From positions 310,001 through 374,000 of the forward strand of contig DIUR01000027.1 in assembly GCA_002428265.1 (NCBI GenBank): a stretch of 64,000 bases of DNA, given 5' to 3'. Positions within the stretch are counted from its first letter, which is position 1. Each line of letters starts with the position of its first letter. The notes under the pieces are model-generated. The model was not told where the DNA came from. It made no database searches and worked only from the letters and a program-made list of their open reading frames with translations. Origin of the DNA: Bacteriovoracaceae bacterium UBA6153. GTDB taxonomy: Bacteria > Bdellovibrionota > Bacteriovoracia > Bacteriovoracales > Bacteriovoracaceae. A program made the translations under genes and the position numbers. Below are positions 1-8,451 of this stretch, piece by piece.

Positions 1-455
1 TTCTCATCATGACGTCCAATGCAGGCGCAAAAGAAATGGAATCGGGCTCAATCGGTATCGGTAAAGGGCTTGGTAATCAATCTCACAAGCGCGATTCAGC
101 GATAAAAAGCTTTTTCACACCAGAATTTAGAAATAGACTCGATGCAATTGTTCATTTCAACAAGCTTGGTGATGATCAGGTCCTAAAAATCGTCGATAAA
201 TTTCTTATTCAGCTTGAAACTAAGCTTTCAGAAAAGAATGTTGAGCTAAAAGTGACTCCAGAAGCTCGCGCACATCTTGCAAAAGTTGGGTTTGATCCAC
301 AAATGGGCGCAAGACCACTGTCTAGAATCATCGATCATGAGATTAAAAAGCCACTTTCTCATGAAATTCTTTTTGGAAAACTCGAAAAAGGCGGCGTTGT
401 TGTTGTCTCAATCGATGAAAAAGACCAAAAAATCGTCTTTAACTTCCCTCAGTAG
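1..455 (+). CDS. clpA: ATP-dependent Clp protease ATP-binding subunit ClpA, C-terminal part (5' truncated)
   Basis: The reading frame is open from the window edge, and its start lies upstream. The visible part begins with LIMTSNAGA, the motif at the end of the second AAA+ module of ClpA/HSP100 proteins. It then carries FFTPEFRNRLDAIVHF with the arginine-finger/sensor region, followed by the C-terminal small domain (GFDPQMGARPLSRIIDHEIKKPLS). ClpA unfolds substrates and feeds them to ClpP, which is encoded near 25 kb. The NRLD...GARPL pattern fits ClpA better than ClpB because there is no long ClpB-type tail. ClpC is an alternative that the missing N-terminus could exclude. The identification is firm at family level. 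Confidence 0.9.
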   Translation, partial: LIMTSNAGAKEMESGSIGIGKGLGNQSHKRDSAIKSFFTPEFRNRLDAIVHFNKLGDDQVLKIVDKFLIQLETKLSEKNVELKVTPEARAHLAKVGFDPQMGARPLSRIIDHEIKKPLSHEILFGKLEKGGVVVVSIDEKDQKIVFNFPQ

Positions 456-842
456 GATAATTTTTGCCCAATTTTGGCCTCGATCGAAACTTTTTTTCAT
501 ACCCTTCCAAATTTTTTTTACCCCAAAATATTTTTTTCAGGCAGGCCTTAAAGGTCTGCCCCGTCCTTTTTTGCGCTCAAAAATTTTTTGTGGAAAATCG
601 CTGAAACATCGATGAATAAAGCATTTCAGCGATTGTTCGAGAGGAGAATTGAGCTGTCAAAAAAATGAGAAGATGATCGTTTGAAGACTTCGCGGGCCAG
701 CTTTTGATCAATAAAGTGAAAAAAAAAATTAAAGGAATAAAAAAAAAATACGAAAAATAAAACATACATGTAACTTTTTGTTTGCACGAAAATAAAAAAA
801 TGTTTATTCTGTATGAAAGAATAAAAACTTTTGGAGGGTTTT
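456..842. other. 387-bp AT-rich intergenic region with terminator and promoter of the histone-like gene
   Basis: Apart from the hairpin at 540-572, no gene is supported. Runs of A and T dominate, and the short frames on both strands are low-complexity K/F-rich translations without a ribosome binding site. The last 60 bases before 843 must carry the promoter of the histone-like gene, but I could not fix a clear -35/-10 pair. Confidence 0.5.
540..572 (+). terminator. probable intrinsic terminator after clpA
   Basis: The arms GGCAGGCCTT and AAGGTCTGCC form a 10-bp stem with one G-T pair and a minimal loop. CCGTCC and a run of six T follow. It lies 85 bp beyond the clpA stop with no gene between. 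Confidence 0.6.
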
Positions 843-1013
843 ATGGCTGTTAAGAAAGCAACAAAAAAGGCTGCTAAGAAAGTAGCAAAGAAAGCAACTA
901 AGAAAGCTGTAGCGAAAAAAGCTACAAAGAAAGTAGCAAAGAAAGCGACTAAAAAAGTTGCTAAGAAAGCTGCGAAAAAAGCTACTAAGAAAGCTGCTGC
1001 TAAGAAAGCTTAA
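843..1013 (+). CDS. histone H1-like, lysine/alanine-repeat DNA-binding protein
   Basis: This 56-residue protein consists almost entirely of K, A, T and V in repeats of the type KKATKKA/KKVAKKA, with no acidic residue. Such tails occur in the C-terminal domain of eukaryotic histone H1 and in bacterial H1-like proteins such as chlamydial Hc1/Hc2, which bind and compact DNA without sequence specificity. I chose ATG 843 because GGAGGG lies 4-9 bases upstream; a TTG further upstream at 831 overlaps that ribosome binding site. The gene is monocistronic, with its own terminator. A role in nucleoid compaction, for example in a resting or attack-phase cell, is inference. Confidence 0.85.
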   Translation: MAVKKATKKAAKKVAKKATKKAVAKKATKKVAKKATKKVAKKAAKKATKKAAAKKA

Positions 1014-1032
1014 TTAATTAAGTGATCTAGTT

Positions 1033-1063
1033 AAAAAAGGGACCTTCGGGTCCCTTTTTTATT
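1033..1063 (+). terminator. intrinsic terminator of the histone-like gene
   Basis: AAAAAAGGGACC-TTCG-GGTCCCTTTTTT is a perfect stem closed by a stable UUCG-type tetraloop and followed by T residues. It starts 20 bp after the stop codon. Confidence 0.95.
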
Positions 1064-1228
1064 TGTGCCGACCGAATCTTTTTCTTCCAAATATCTTAAA
1101 ACACATCGCTAACCCCTAAATAATTCATTCATTTACAAGACATTCACGTGACAATCACACGCGGTACTGCTACTTTCCATCCACATTTTAAATTCTAGAG
1201 CAATAAGGCTTTTTAACAGGGTAAACTT

Positions 1229-2695
1229 ATGGCATCAGCATCAGGTCTTGGAACTAGAGGCGACGGTCCTCGCGAAATTATCACAATCGATCCAGTTACT
1301 GGCGAAAAAATGGTCACTATGGGGGACTTAACTTTCCCTCCACGTAAAGTTTGGATGAAAACTTTTGGCTGTCAGATGAATTATCACGATTCAGATAGAA
1401 TCGCGGCCCACCTTAAAGACTTAAACTTCACAAAAACGGAAGAGCTAGAAGAAGCCGACATGGTTTTATTCAACACGTGTGCGGTTAGAGACCTTTCTAA
1501 CAATAAGTTTTACTCACAATTGGGTGAAATAAAGCACGCAAAGAAAAAAAAGAACGGACTTGTGGTCGGAATCGGCGGTTGCGTGGCCCAAACTGAAGGA
1601 AAGGAGCTGGTAAAAAAATATCAGCATCTGGATTTTGCTTTTGGAACTGACGTTATCGATACGATCAACGATATGGTCTTCAGAGTTTATGCCGGTGACT
1701 CAAAATTCACGATCAATTCATGGGACCGCTCAGAAAACTTTTCAATTGAAACGAAAGTCTCAGCAGACTCACCACAGGCCTTCGTAAACATCATTAAAGG
1801 CTGTAATAAGTATTGTACCTACTGTATCGTCCCTTACACTCGCGGTAAGGAGAGAAGCCGTCTAATGGCCGAAGTTGTAGAGGACGTAAGAAAGCTGGTG
1901 AAGTATCAGGGGATTCAAGAAGTGACTCTTCTTGGCCAGAACGTAAACTCGTATGGAAAAGAAAACGGCGAGAGCTTAGCGGAGCTGATTACTGAGCTTG
2001 ATAAGATCGAAGGCCTTGAACTGATCCGTTACACGACTTCACATCCATATGATGTAAGCGATGAGCTGATTGCGGTTCATGGAACGTCTAAAAAATTGTC
2101 AAAACACCTGCATCTTCCGGTTCAATCAGGATCTGCTACAGTATTAGAGAGAATGCACCGAGAATATACTCCAGAACATTACCTTGGACTTCTAAAAAAA
2201 CTTCGTGCAGCTCAACCTGAGATCGTTTTATCGACAGATATTATCGCAGGATTTGTGAACGAAACTGAAGAAGAGCACAAAGAGACCCTGGATCTTTTAA
2301 CAAAAGCGCAATTTGATTTCATTTATTCATACACATATTCACCAAGAGCAAAAACTCGTGCCGCAAAAATGGAAGATTTACTTCCAAATGATGTGAAAGG
2401 TGCTCGCCTTCGTGAAATTCAAGCTCATCAGTTAAATATTCAAAACCAAATTCACCAGACTATGATCGGAAAAACCTACAGAGTTTTAGTTGATAGTGAT
2501 GGAAATATGGGTGGCGTGAAAAAATGGAAAGGTCGCACAAACTGTAACAGAATTGTCCACTTTGAACCTGAAACACTTGAAAAAGACTATAAATGGCATT
2601 GGGTTGATGTAAAAATCACAAGTGCGACAGCACTTTCTTGTCAGGCAGAACTGGTGCAAGATCTTGGAAAGAAAGCACCTTCATTACTTCAGTAG
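1229..2695 (+). CDS. miaB: tRNA-2-methylthio-N6-dimethylallyladenosine synthase MiaB
   Basis: This radical-SAM methylthiotransferase converts i6A37 to ms2i6A37 in tRNAs reading UNN codons. The N-terminal UPF0004 domain holds the three cysteines of the auxiliary cluster at C48 (KTFGCQMN), C84 (NTCAVRD) and C118 (GGCVAQ). The SAM cluster motif CxxxCxxC is at C192, C196 and C199 (GCNKYCTYC). A TRAM domain forms the C-terminus. MIGKTYRVLVD and the GRTNCNRIVHF segment are typical of MiaB rather than MtaB or RimO. At 488 residues it carries about 40 extra N-terminal residues. ATG 1229 follows a weak AGGG, so a shorter start cannot be excluded. Confidence 0.95.
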   Translation: MASASGLGTRGDGPREIITIDPVTGEKMVTMGDLTFPPRKVWMKTFGCQMNYHDSDRIAAHLKDLNFTKTEELEEADMVLFNTCAVRDLSNNKFYSQLGEIKHAKKKKNGLVVGIGGCVAQTEGKELVKKYQHLDFAFGTDVIDTINDMVFRVYAGDSKFTINSWDRSENFSIETKVSADSPQAFVNIIKGCNKYCTYCIVPYTRGKERSRLMAEVVEDVRKLVKYQGIQEVTLLGQNVNSYGKENGESLAELITELDKIEGLELIRYTTSHPYDVSDELIAVHGTSKKLSKHLHLPVQSGSATVLERMHREYTPEHYLGLLKKLRAAQPEIVLSTDIIAGFVNETEEEHKETLDLLTKAQFDFIYSYTYSPRAKTRAAKMEDLLPNDVKGARLREIQAHQLNIQNQIHQTMIGKTYRVLVDSDGNMGGVKKWKGRTNCNRIVHFEPETLEKDYKWHWVDVKITSATALSCQAELVQDLGKKAPSLLQ

Positions 2696-2710
2696 TTTTA
2701 AAATAGTTTA

Positions 2711-2738
2711 GAGGGGAAAATCTTCCCCTCTAATCTTT
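2711..2738 (+). terminator. weak hairpin after miaB
   Basis: GAGGGGA and TCCCCTC form a 7-bp stem around AAATCT, followed by TAATCTTTAA rather than a clean T run. It may be a weak terminator. Confidence 0.45.
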
Positions 2739-2777
2739 AATTTCCGACACTTGGTAGAATAAGAGTAGAGGTACTCT

Positions 2778-3392
2778 ATGAAAAATCTACTGATCGCCCT
2801 GTTCGCCATATTGGCTCCCGTCACAAGTTATGCCATCGTTAACGAAATCGCATTTGATTTTGGTTACGATCGTACGAAGTATGGACTACAAAGACAGAAC
2901 TCAACCGTCACAAGAAGTTATTCAGGATCTCTTTCTACTTATATTTTTGACTACACCGCGATCGATATCAGCGCTTCAAAAACCAGTGATATCACCAGCG
3001 AAAACGAAGTTTTTTCTGTCGCTCAAGGTATAGAAGTTATCGGTCAGCAAAATAGAGTGAACTCTAATGTTTATGGAATTGGTATTAAACAAATGTTTGC
3101 CCCAAGAACAGCGAGACTAATCCCAGGAGTCTCACTTGGATATGCAAAACAGTTTGTGAATTACGATTCTGACCTGACAGTAAGAGATACAGCTTCCGGG
3201 ACAACGCTCACAATTAACGGTGGAACAAAAAAACAAAGAATTGATTCAGTATTTGGTACATTGTCCGTACAACTTAGAATGACAGAGCGTTTATCATTAA
3301 AAGGTTCTGTGAGAACTCTTTTTCCGGCCTTCGAATTAGACAAGGCCCGCGATAATATAAAATACTCTGTCGGATTTGCATGGATTTTCTGA
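2778..3392 (+). CDS. small outer-membrane beta-barrel protein
   Basis: A Sec signal peptide (MKNLLIALFAILAPVTSYA, cleavage after AYA) is followed by about 185 residues of alternating hydrophobic/polar strands rich in aromatic and glycine residues. The protein ends in GFAWIF; a terminal aromatic residue is the usual recognition signature for the BAM machinery. The size fits an 8-stranded barrel of the OmpA/OmpW or DUF481-like type, but I recognise no specific family. GAGGT lies 5 bases before ATG. The 3' end overlaps the next gene by 13 bp, so the two are probably co-translated. Confidence 0.7.
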   Translation: MKNLLIALFAILAPVTSYAIVNEIAFDFGYDRTKYGLQRQNSTVTRSYSGSLSTYIFDYTAIDISASKTSDITSENEVFSVAQGIEVIGQQNRVNSNVYGIGIKQMFAPRTARLIPGVSLGYAKQFVNYDSDLTVRDTASGTTLTINGGTKKQRIDSVFGTLSVQLRMTERLSLKGSVRTLFPAFELDKARDNIKYSVGFAWIF

Positions 3393-4441
3393 AGAAACTC
3401 CCGTTTTTTGTTTTGTTGGTGATGATTTCGGGCTGTGCAAAGTTCGATTATCTTTACGAGCAGAGTATGGGGCAGATGTCTTTGCTTTCTCGCGGTCGCG
3501 ATAATAAAGAAATGCTGAAAAATGTGCGCGTTTCCAAGTCTCAGAAAGAAAAAATCAAAAATATCGAAGAACTCAAAAAATATTTCTATAAATACTGGGA
3601 TAAAAAAGAAACGAAAATTTATTCCCAGACTACTATGCTCAAGGAAAAAGCCGTCACTTATCTGGTTATCGTGTCTCCTTATAAAGAAATTAAAGCAGAA
3701 GAGACTTGTTTTCCTATTATGGGTTGTTTTCCTTATTTAGGATTTTTTAACCAGAGCTCAGCTAAGAAATTTGCCAAAGAAAAAGAAGCTGAGGATTACG
3801 TGACCTGGATTCGTCCCGTGTATGCTTATTCAACACTGGGCTATTTTACCGATACGATTCTTTCATCTTTTTTTGAATACGATGACTATGAGCTTGCAGA
3901 ACTGATATTTCACGAACTTTTTCACACCATTTTCTTTGTAAAAAATCAGGTCGATTTAAATGAAAACCTGGCAATGTATTTTTCTGAAAGAATGCTGGAT
4001 GAATATTTTACTTCTATCGGCAGACTTGATTATTTGAAATTTGAGCAAAAGAAAAGCGAAGATTATAAAGTGATAAAGGCCCTGGTTGTCACTTTGGCAA
4101 ACGAGCTTCAAGGAATGTACAAATCGTTACTTCCTGCTTCAAAAGAAGATGCCGAAGTTATCTTGAAAGAATTTATGGAAGACAGGTTTAAAGTTGAGGT
4201 TATGAAAAAGTGCCAAGCACTCGATATACAGCCCAGAGATTGTTTTCCTCTCGAGCGCAAATGGAATAACGCAAGTTTTGCAGCATTTTTAACTTATGAG
4301 AAAAAGTCTAAGAGTCTTGAAAGTCTTCAGAAAAAGCTTGGGCTTGATTTAAAAGGCTACTATAATTGGATTGCTCAACGATACGTTGACTTCCAGGCGC
4401 AATCAGCAGTGGAGGACTTCGAAGAATTCCTTTTTCAGTAG
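3380..4441 (+). CDS. predicted lipoprotein aminopeptidase (Aminopep/DUF2265-like)
   Basis: The signal peptide ends in a lipobox (VMISGC, Cys at residue 19), so it is a predicted lipoprotein. The region after the Cys (FDYLYEQSMGQMSLLSRGR) matches the conserved start of the 'predicted aminopeptidase' family PF10023. A zinc-protease motif HELFH (HExxH) occurs near residue 178, with a downstream NENLAMYFSE glutamate that can be the third ligand. At 353 residues it has the family length. It overlaps the barrel gene upstream and lies 11 bp before the ATP-grasp gene, which suggests one operon. The function as a zinc aminopeptidase comes from family annotation. Confidence 0.8.
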   Translation: MDFLKKLPFFVLLVMISGCAKFDYLYEQSMGQMSLLSRGRDNKEMLKNVRVSKSQKEKIKNIEELKKYFYKYWDKKETKIYSQTTMLKEKAVTYLVIVSPYKEIKAEETCFPIMGCFPYLGFFNQSSAKKFAKEKEAEDYVTWIRPVYAYSTLGYFTDTILSSFFEYDDYELAELIFHELFHTIFFVKNQVDLNENLAMYFSERMLDEYFTSIGRLDYLKFEQKKSEDYKVIKALVVTLANELQGMYKSLLPASKEDAEVILKEFMEDRFKVEVMKKCQALDIQPRDCFPLERKWNNASFAAFLTYEKKSKSLESLQKKLGLDLKGYYNWIAQRYVDFQAQSAVEDFEEFLFQ

Positions 4442-4452
4442 GACACCAACGC

Positions 4453-5403
4453 ATGAAACATATCCTCTTTATCGATCCAATCGAAAAACTTAATCCCAAA
4501 AAAGACAGTACTCTCATGATGGCCACGACTATGAAAGAGCAGGGGATTGAGGTCTATCTTCTTTTTGAAAAAGATTTTTATGTCAGCAATAAATTAAAAA
4601 ATAATTTCAAAGTTTATGACTTTCAAGGTGAATTTTACGAAGACGGTTGTTACCAGAAATCGTTTGAGCTTAAAGAGTCCAAAATTGTTGAGCTCACAAC
4701 AAAAGATACCATTCACATGAGAATTGACCCGCCATTTGATACGCGCTACCTGCGCTATTTATGGATGCTTAGATATTTTAAAAATTCAGGCATCAATGTG
4801 GTGAATTCTCCTGATGGAATTTTGAAATTTAATGAAAAACTTCATGCTTACACTCAAAAATCTTCTCTAGCTTCTTATGTCGGAAGCTCGCTTGATGGAT
4901 TCATGGAATTTGTGAATCTAATGAAAAAAGACAACCAGGAACTTATCCTGAAACCACTGGATTTATATCAGGGTTATGGAGTAGAAAAAATTTCAATAAG
5001 TGATCCGGATTTAAAAGCTAAGTTTGAGGCGAAAGTAAAAGAAAATAACGGGGCGATTGTCGCTCAGCCTTTTTGTGCTGATGTCGTGAACGGCGAGATA
5101 AGGTCTATTTATTTTAAAGGACGTGAGCTGGGATCTATTTTAAAAGTTCCAAAGTCGGGAGAGTTCCTGGCCAATATCGCTCAAGGAGCAGCTTTTCACG
5201 CTATTGAACTCACTCCTGCACTAAAAAAAGAATGCGATGATATCTGTAAAGAACTGATGGATGAAGGAGTAGACTGGGTAGCGTTCGATATTCTCGGAAA
5301 TCATGTTTCAGAAATTAATATCACTTGCCCGGGGCTCTTGGTTGAAGTGAGTTTTGCTCACAAAAAGAATCTGGCCTTGGAGATTATTAAGGAATTTAGA
5401 TAA
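4453..5403 (+). CDS. gshB: glutathione synthetase-like ATP-grasp ligase
   Basis: At 316 residues it has the length of prokaryotic GshB. It carries the signature RIDPPFDTRYLRYLW, then GINVVNSPDGILKFNEKLHAY and LKPLDLYQGYGVEKI (ATP-grasp glycine-rich loop), and ends with DILGNHVSEINITCPG, the Mg/ATP-binding segment. GshB ligates gamma-glutamylcysteine and glycine. No gshA is visible nearby, and a related carboxylate-amine ligase activity cannot be excluded. AGGA precedes ATG by 9 bases. It is the last gene of the run starting at 2778 and is followed at once by a strong terminator. Confidence 0.8.
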   Translation: MKHILFIDPIEKLNPKKDSTLMMATTMKEQGIEVYLLFEKDFYVSNKLKNNFKVYDFQGEFYEDGCYQKSFELKESKIVELTTKDTIHMRIDPPFDTRYLRYLWMLRYFKNSGINVVNSPDGILKFNEKLHAYTQKSSLASYVGSSLDGFMEFVNLMKKDNQELILKPLDLYQGYGVEKISISDPDLKAKFEAKVKENNGAIVAQPFCADVVNGEIRSIYFKGRELGSILKVPKSGEFLANIAQGAAFHAIELTPALKKECDDICKELMDEGVDWVAFDILGNHVSEINITCPGLLVEVSFAHKKNLALEIIKEFR

Positions 5404-5434
5404 AAAAAAGGAGCTCGTTGAGCTCCTTTTTTTT
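5403..5434. terminator. bidirectional intrinsic terminator
   Basis: GGAGCT-CGTTG-AGCTCC is flanked by seven A on the left and eight T on the right. It serves both the plus-strand gene ending at 5403 and the minus-strand gene ending at 5439. The stem core recurs in the terminators near 42.25 and 42.94 kb. Confidence 0.92.
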
Positions 5435-5438
5435 GTTA

Positions 5439-6191
5439 TTAGTTTTTTGGTAAATCGTAAGTGCTATCGGTTGCTATTTCCAATCTAACTCCCACGCATT
5501 CAGTTGGGCCACCTTGGTTAACCGGGATTGCAGCATAAGGACAGTAAAGTGATCCATTTGCTTGTTTACAGCTATGATCAGATTGTACTTCGACAATCTC
5601 TAGAACAAATGGTTCTGTATTCCCTTTTGGAACTGTAAAGTATTTTTTAGGTGAAAAACCTTTACCTGATACTGTGCTAGTAGCAAGATCAGCTTCTAAG
5701 GTTACAATATTGTCGCTCATCGATTGACTGGCTTTTCTAAGCATAACTTTTACTTTTAGTTTAGAAAAACTATTTGAAGTCCAATTACTACAAACTTTAT
5801 TATATACAGCTGACTTTTTTCCGCCTGGAATCGTTGTAGCCTGGAACCTAACTCCAAATACTCTGTCTGTCATAAATTGATTTTGATCTACACTTGAACT
5901 TGTTGAAGACCAATAAACTGCCCCAACTCCTGGCCCGCTAATAATAACTTCTGGAAGATTTGCATAATAGCAATCAGTAGCGCCAGCACGATAGATACCA
6001 TTACAGCCTTCTATCGATCCAGAGCCTGTTTCACTATCATCAACTCCATCACCATCTGTATCAGTGATAGGATTGCTTCCGCTTCCACCTTTATTATTAT
6101 TCACAATTGTCTTACTCGTCTTCGGCGCACACCCACCAAAAGCGAATGCAAGAAGGACTATTAAGAATGTTGTTTTCGTAAAATTTTTCAT
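5439..6191 (-). CDS. lipoprotein of unknown function with DxDGDG linker
   Basis: The signal peptide ends in a lipobox (AFAFGGC). A low-complexity N/G/S linker follows, then one calcium-binding type thrombospondin-3-like motif (DTDGDGVDD). The remaining about 190 residues contain several cysteines (CNG, DCYYA, KVCSNW, HSCKQ, LYCPYA, ECVGV) that could form disulfides in the periplasm or on the surface. I do not recognise the main domain. AGGG lies 6 bases before the ATG. The gene is monocistronic between a divergent upstream region and the terminator at 5403. Confidence 0.75.
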   Translation of the reverse strand: MKNFTKTTFLIVLLAFAFGGCAPKTSKTIVNNNKGGSGSNPITDTDGDGVDDSETGSGSIEGCNGIYRAGATDCYYANLPEVIISGPGVGAVYWSSTSSSVDQNQFMTDRVFGVRFQATTIPGGKKSAVYNKVCSNWTSNSFSKLKVKVMLRKASQSMSDNIVTLEADLATSTVSGKGFSPKKYFTVPKGNTEPFVLEIVEVQSDHSCKQANGSLYCPYAAIPVNQGGPTECVGVRLEIATDSTYDLPKN

Positions 6192-6343
6192 AAAAAACCC
6201 TGGGTTTTTGAAGTTCTCTATAGCCTATTCGTCCGATTGGTTAATTTACTTAAAAATTTTATAAATCTTAAGCTAAAACATCCTGACATCGGGCTTAAGT
6301 TGTTGATTGTGCGTGTGGCAGGCCTGTTGTAAACAATCCGGCA

Positions 6344-6356
6344 GGGGAGTAGAATA
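6344..6356 (+). promoter_or_regulatory. 13-bp upstream motif shared with 9509-9521
   Basis: AGGGGAGTAGAAT ends 43 bp before the start of the sigma-like gene. The identical 13-mer occurs 46 bp before the kinase-like gene at 9568. It may be part of a promoter or operator. The role is inferred only from identity and position. Confidence 0.4.
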
Positions 6357-6399
6357 AATAAATAGTAAAGCACGGACTGTTTTACAAACATAGATTAAG

Positions 6400-6894
6400 A
6401 TGAAAAATATAGAGCTAGAGACATTCATTCAAAACCAAAGCACCGAGCTTTACAGTTTTGCCTTCATTCTAATACCGGATGATTTACAGGCCACTCAACT
6501 GATGATCGATTCAGTAAGTGCCTTTATGATTCAAAAAAGAACATTAATTGATAAGTGGAGCGCTAAGGACAACTCAGCTCTCGCGCACAATGCAGAAGAT
6601 ATAAAGATACATCTTTATAAGTCGATGTTTGACCTGGCTAAAAAACGTTATCATCAAGTGAGAATGAGTTTTAAGTCAGTCGAAGATAACTCAGGATTTT
6701 TTGCATTAGATTTTGACGATAAGGCCGTCTTGTATTTAAAAGAAAGAACGGATTTTCCTCTCGATGTTATAGAATTTATTTTAGATCAAACGCGCACTGA
6801 AATCATGGCGCATTTAGTTTCTGCCCGTATGAATCTGGCACGTAGTCAGAGTCAGTTAAAGGGTTTCGGAAACACTGTTAGCAACCATAACTAA
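6400..6894 (+). CDS. divergent ECF sigma factor-like protein
   Basis: This 164-residue protein has no signal peptide. Its layout resembles an ECF sigma factor. An N-terminal segment (STELYSFAFILIPDDLQATQLMIDSVSAFM) resembles sigma region 2, and a C-terminal segment (ERTDFPLDVIEFILDQTRTEIMAHLVSARMNLA) resembles the region 4 helix-turn-helix with its closing AR..L. The -10 contact residues are not well conserved. The neighbour 10 bp downstream looks like a zinc-type anti-sigma factor, which supports the reading. Ribosome binding is weak (TTAAG). The assignment is by pattern only and is moderate. Confidence 0.55.
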   Translation: MKNIELETFIQNQSTELYSFAFILIPDDLQATQLMIDSVSAFMIQKRTLIDKWSAKDNSALAHNAEDIKIHLYKSMFDLAKKRYHQVRMSFKSVEDNSGFFALDFDDKAVLYLKERTDFPLDVIEFILDQTRTEIMAHLVSARMNLARSQSQLKGFGNTVSNHN

Positions 6895-6904
6895 GGATTC
6901 TTAA

Positions 6905-7348
6905 TTGGATAGGCGTAGCACTTACATTTCTTCTCACTCTCGTAATATTTCAAAAAACTGCATTCACACTAAAAATGTCTACTCACTGGTGGATTTAAAT
7001 CCGCTTGATGAAAACTACATCAGAATCAAAAAACACACTGATAACTGTGCGATCTGCACGGCTGAACTAAATACTTTTAAAAATCAAATTATTGAAACTA
7101 AGATCTATATTCCCAAGCCTCAAATAGACCTGGAAACTCGTGGCATTTTCGAGAGAGAAGTCAGTGAGCTTTTTAAGGCCTTCGACTTAAATGAAAAAAA
7201 TCGCCTTAAGAAGAAAATCAAAAATAAAATTAAAAGAATAGACTCTATTGGTGAAGACTTTATTAAGAATCTCACTTCAAGAAAGATGCTTACGACTTAC
7301 ACATTCGGCGCAGTTTTATTTGTCGTTTTAAGACAGTTTTTTAATTAA
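6905..7348 (+). CDS. putative zinc-binding anti-sigma factor with C-terminal membrane anchor
   Basis: Start is TTG 6905, with AAGGA overlapping the upstream stop and 7 bases of spacing. Near the N-terminus HTDNCAIC gives the H-x3-C-x2-C signature of ZAS-type anti-sigma domains, with an earlier cysteine at residue 19. A basic, charged helix region follows (KKKIKNKIKR). The last about 20 residues (LTTYTFGAVLFVVLRQFFN) form one membrane segment. It would hold the upstream sigma-like protein at the inner membrane. The stop codon lies exactly at the insertion point of the IS element, whose first two bases complete it. Confidence 0.6.
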   Translation: MDRRSTYISSHSRNISKNCIHTKNVYSLVDLNPLDENYIRIKKHTDNCAICTAELNTFKNQIIETKIYIPKPQIDLETRGIFEREVSELFKAFDLNEKNRLKKKIKNKIKRIDSIGEDFIKNLTSRKMLTTYTFGAVLFVVLRQFFN

Positions 7349-7369
7349 AACTGCCCTACTATAATGGTG
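7347..7369 (+). repeat. left terminal inverted repeat of the IS
   Basis: This end starts AAAACTGCCCTACT and ends TAATGGTG. It matches the reverse complement of 8452-8474 at 21 of 23 positions; the outermost base and one internal base differ. Confidence 0.85.
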
Positions 7370-7373
7370 ATAT

Positions 7374-7417
7374 ACCAAAAGAAATAAAATTTAAGCTTGT
7401 TTCTTTTGGTTTTTTTG
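7374..7417 (+). terminator. hairpin and T run just inside the left IS end
   Basis: ACCAAAAGAAA pairs perfectly with TTTCTTTTGGT across a 15-base loop and is followed by seven T. It would stop transcripts entering the element from the anti-sigma gene side. Confidence 0.7.
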
Positions 7418-7447
7418 CTTCACTTTTAATTCTCTTATTTTAAAATC

Positions 7448-8341
7448 TTACTTCTTTTTATTCAACTTCTCTTTCTTCTCATTATAGTAATCAATAAAAA
7501 TATCGATGTGGTCTTGAGTGTGTTGAAGTGACTTGCTCGTGCACCAGGTTCTTCTAAAAAAGCGATTCATTCCTCCCCGAAAGCACGCCAAAGTATGATT
7601 GATGGCAAAGAGTGGATCAAAGCTTTTGGTTTTAAGCTCTCCCATTCCAACAATCGTAGCGGGAAGACCTTTAGATTTTTGATGCTTTGACTCTGGAAAG
7701 TGTTTATATATGATTTCTTGGTAACGTTTATGCTCATCAGTTTTAAAAAGTGCATCGCGACTAATTGATCCTTTCAAACTAAATAACAGTCTTGAAAGCA
7801 TTTCTGGGTGTTGGTTTAGTCTTCTTCCGTATTTTCTCCTAGAGATTTCTGCAATTTTACCGAAAGCAGGTATCTCTGCCACGCGAGCGCCAAGAATCAT
7901 GAAAGACTTTGGATCAACAACAATAGACACGGAAATTGGTTTAAGTTTGGTATGAATACTCGAGATAAGATCATCAAACTGCACTTCCTTAAGTGGGTTT
8001 TCTGACCAAAGTCCTATTAGTTCTTTTTGATTCATGCGTGCTTTTTTAGCAAGGTAGATAAATTTGCGCTCAATTGTCTTGCGTGCAACATTTAAGTTAT
8101 AAGCACATGAGCGCATCGACATACCTGAAGCAAGATTATTTCTAATCATCTTATTTAGACGCCGTTTTTTTTGAGCAAACTCTAATGTATGAGTCGATCG
8201 AGAGTATCTAGTTTGGCAAATCTTACATTTAAAACGCTGGATTGATCGTGAGTCATCACGACGATAAAAGAATCCATCTTTAACTTGAAAGACGAATTGA
8301 TGAAAAACCTTGCATGATTTGTTTGGGCAGCCCTGATTCAT
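7448..8341 (-). CDS. IS1-like DDE transposase with N-terminal zinc ribbon
   Basis: I chose ATG 8341 (MNQGCPNKSCKV), giving 297 residues; an upstream TTG would add four. The N-terminus has paired cysteines (CPNKSC and FKCKICQTRYSR) forming a zinc ribbon. A helix-turn-helix follows (SMRSCAYNLNVARKTIERK). The catalytic domain has VQFDDL as first acidic site and ALFKTDEHKRY as second. The C-terminal INHTLACFRGGMNRFFRRTWCTSKS resembles the IS1 segment near its third site, although the glutamate there is not obvious. It is the only gene of the element and reads intact. Confidence 0.8.
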   Translation of the reverse strand: MNQGCPNKSCKVFHQFVFQVKDGFFYRRDDSRSIQRFKCKICQTRYSRSTHTLEFAQKKRRLNKMIRNNLASGMSMRSCAYNLNVARKTIERKFIYLAKKARMNQKELIGLWSENPLKEVQFDDLISSIHTKLKPISVSIVVDPKSFMILGARVAEIPAFGKIAEISRRKYGRRLNQHPEMLSRLLFSLKGSISRDALFKTDEHKRYQEIIYKHFPESKHQKSKGLPATIVGMGELKTKSFDPLFAINHTLACFRGGMNRFFRRTWCTSKSLQHTQDHIDIFIDYYNEKKEKLNKKK

Positions 8342-8451
8342 GATGTGAATCAAGCAAGACTAAGTTACAAAAACGAATTCTACATAGTCGTAATAATTAC
8401 TATCTCCAGGAAGGATATTCAAAAAATGACGAGATTTATCTCGTAAATTAG

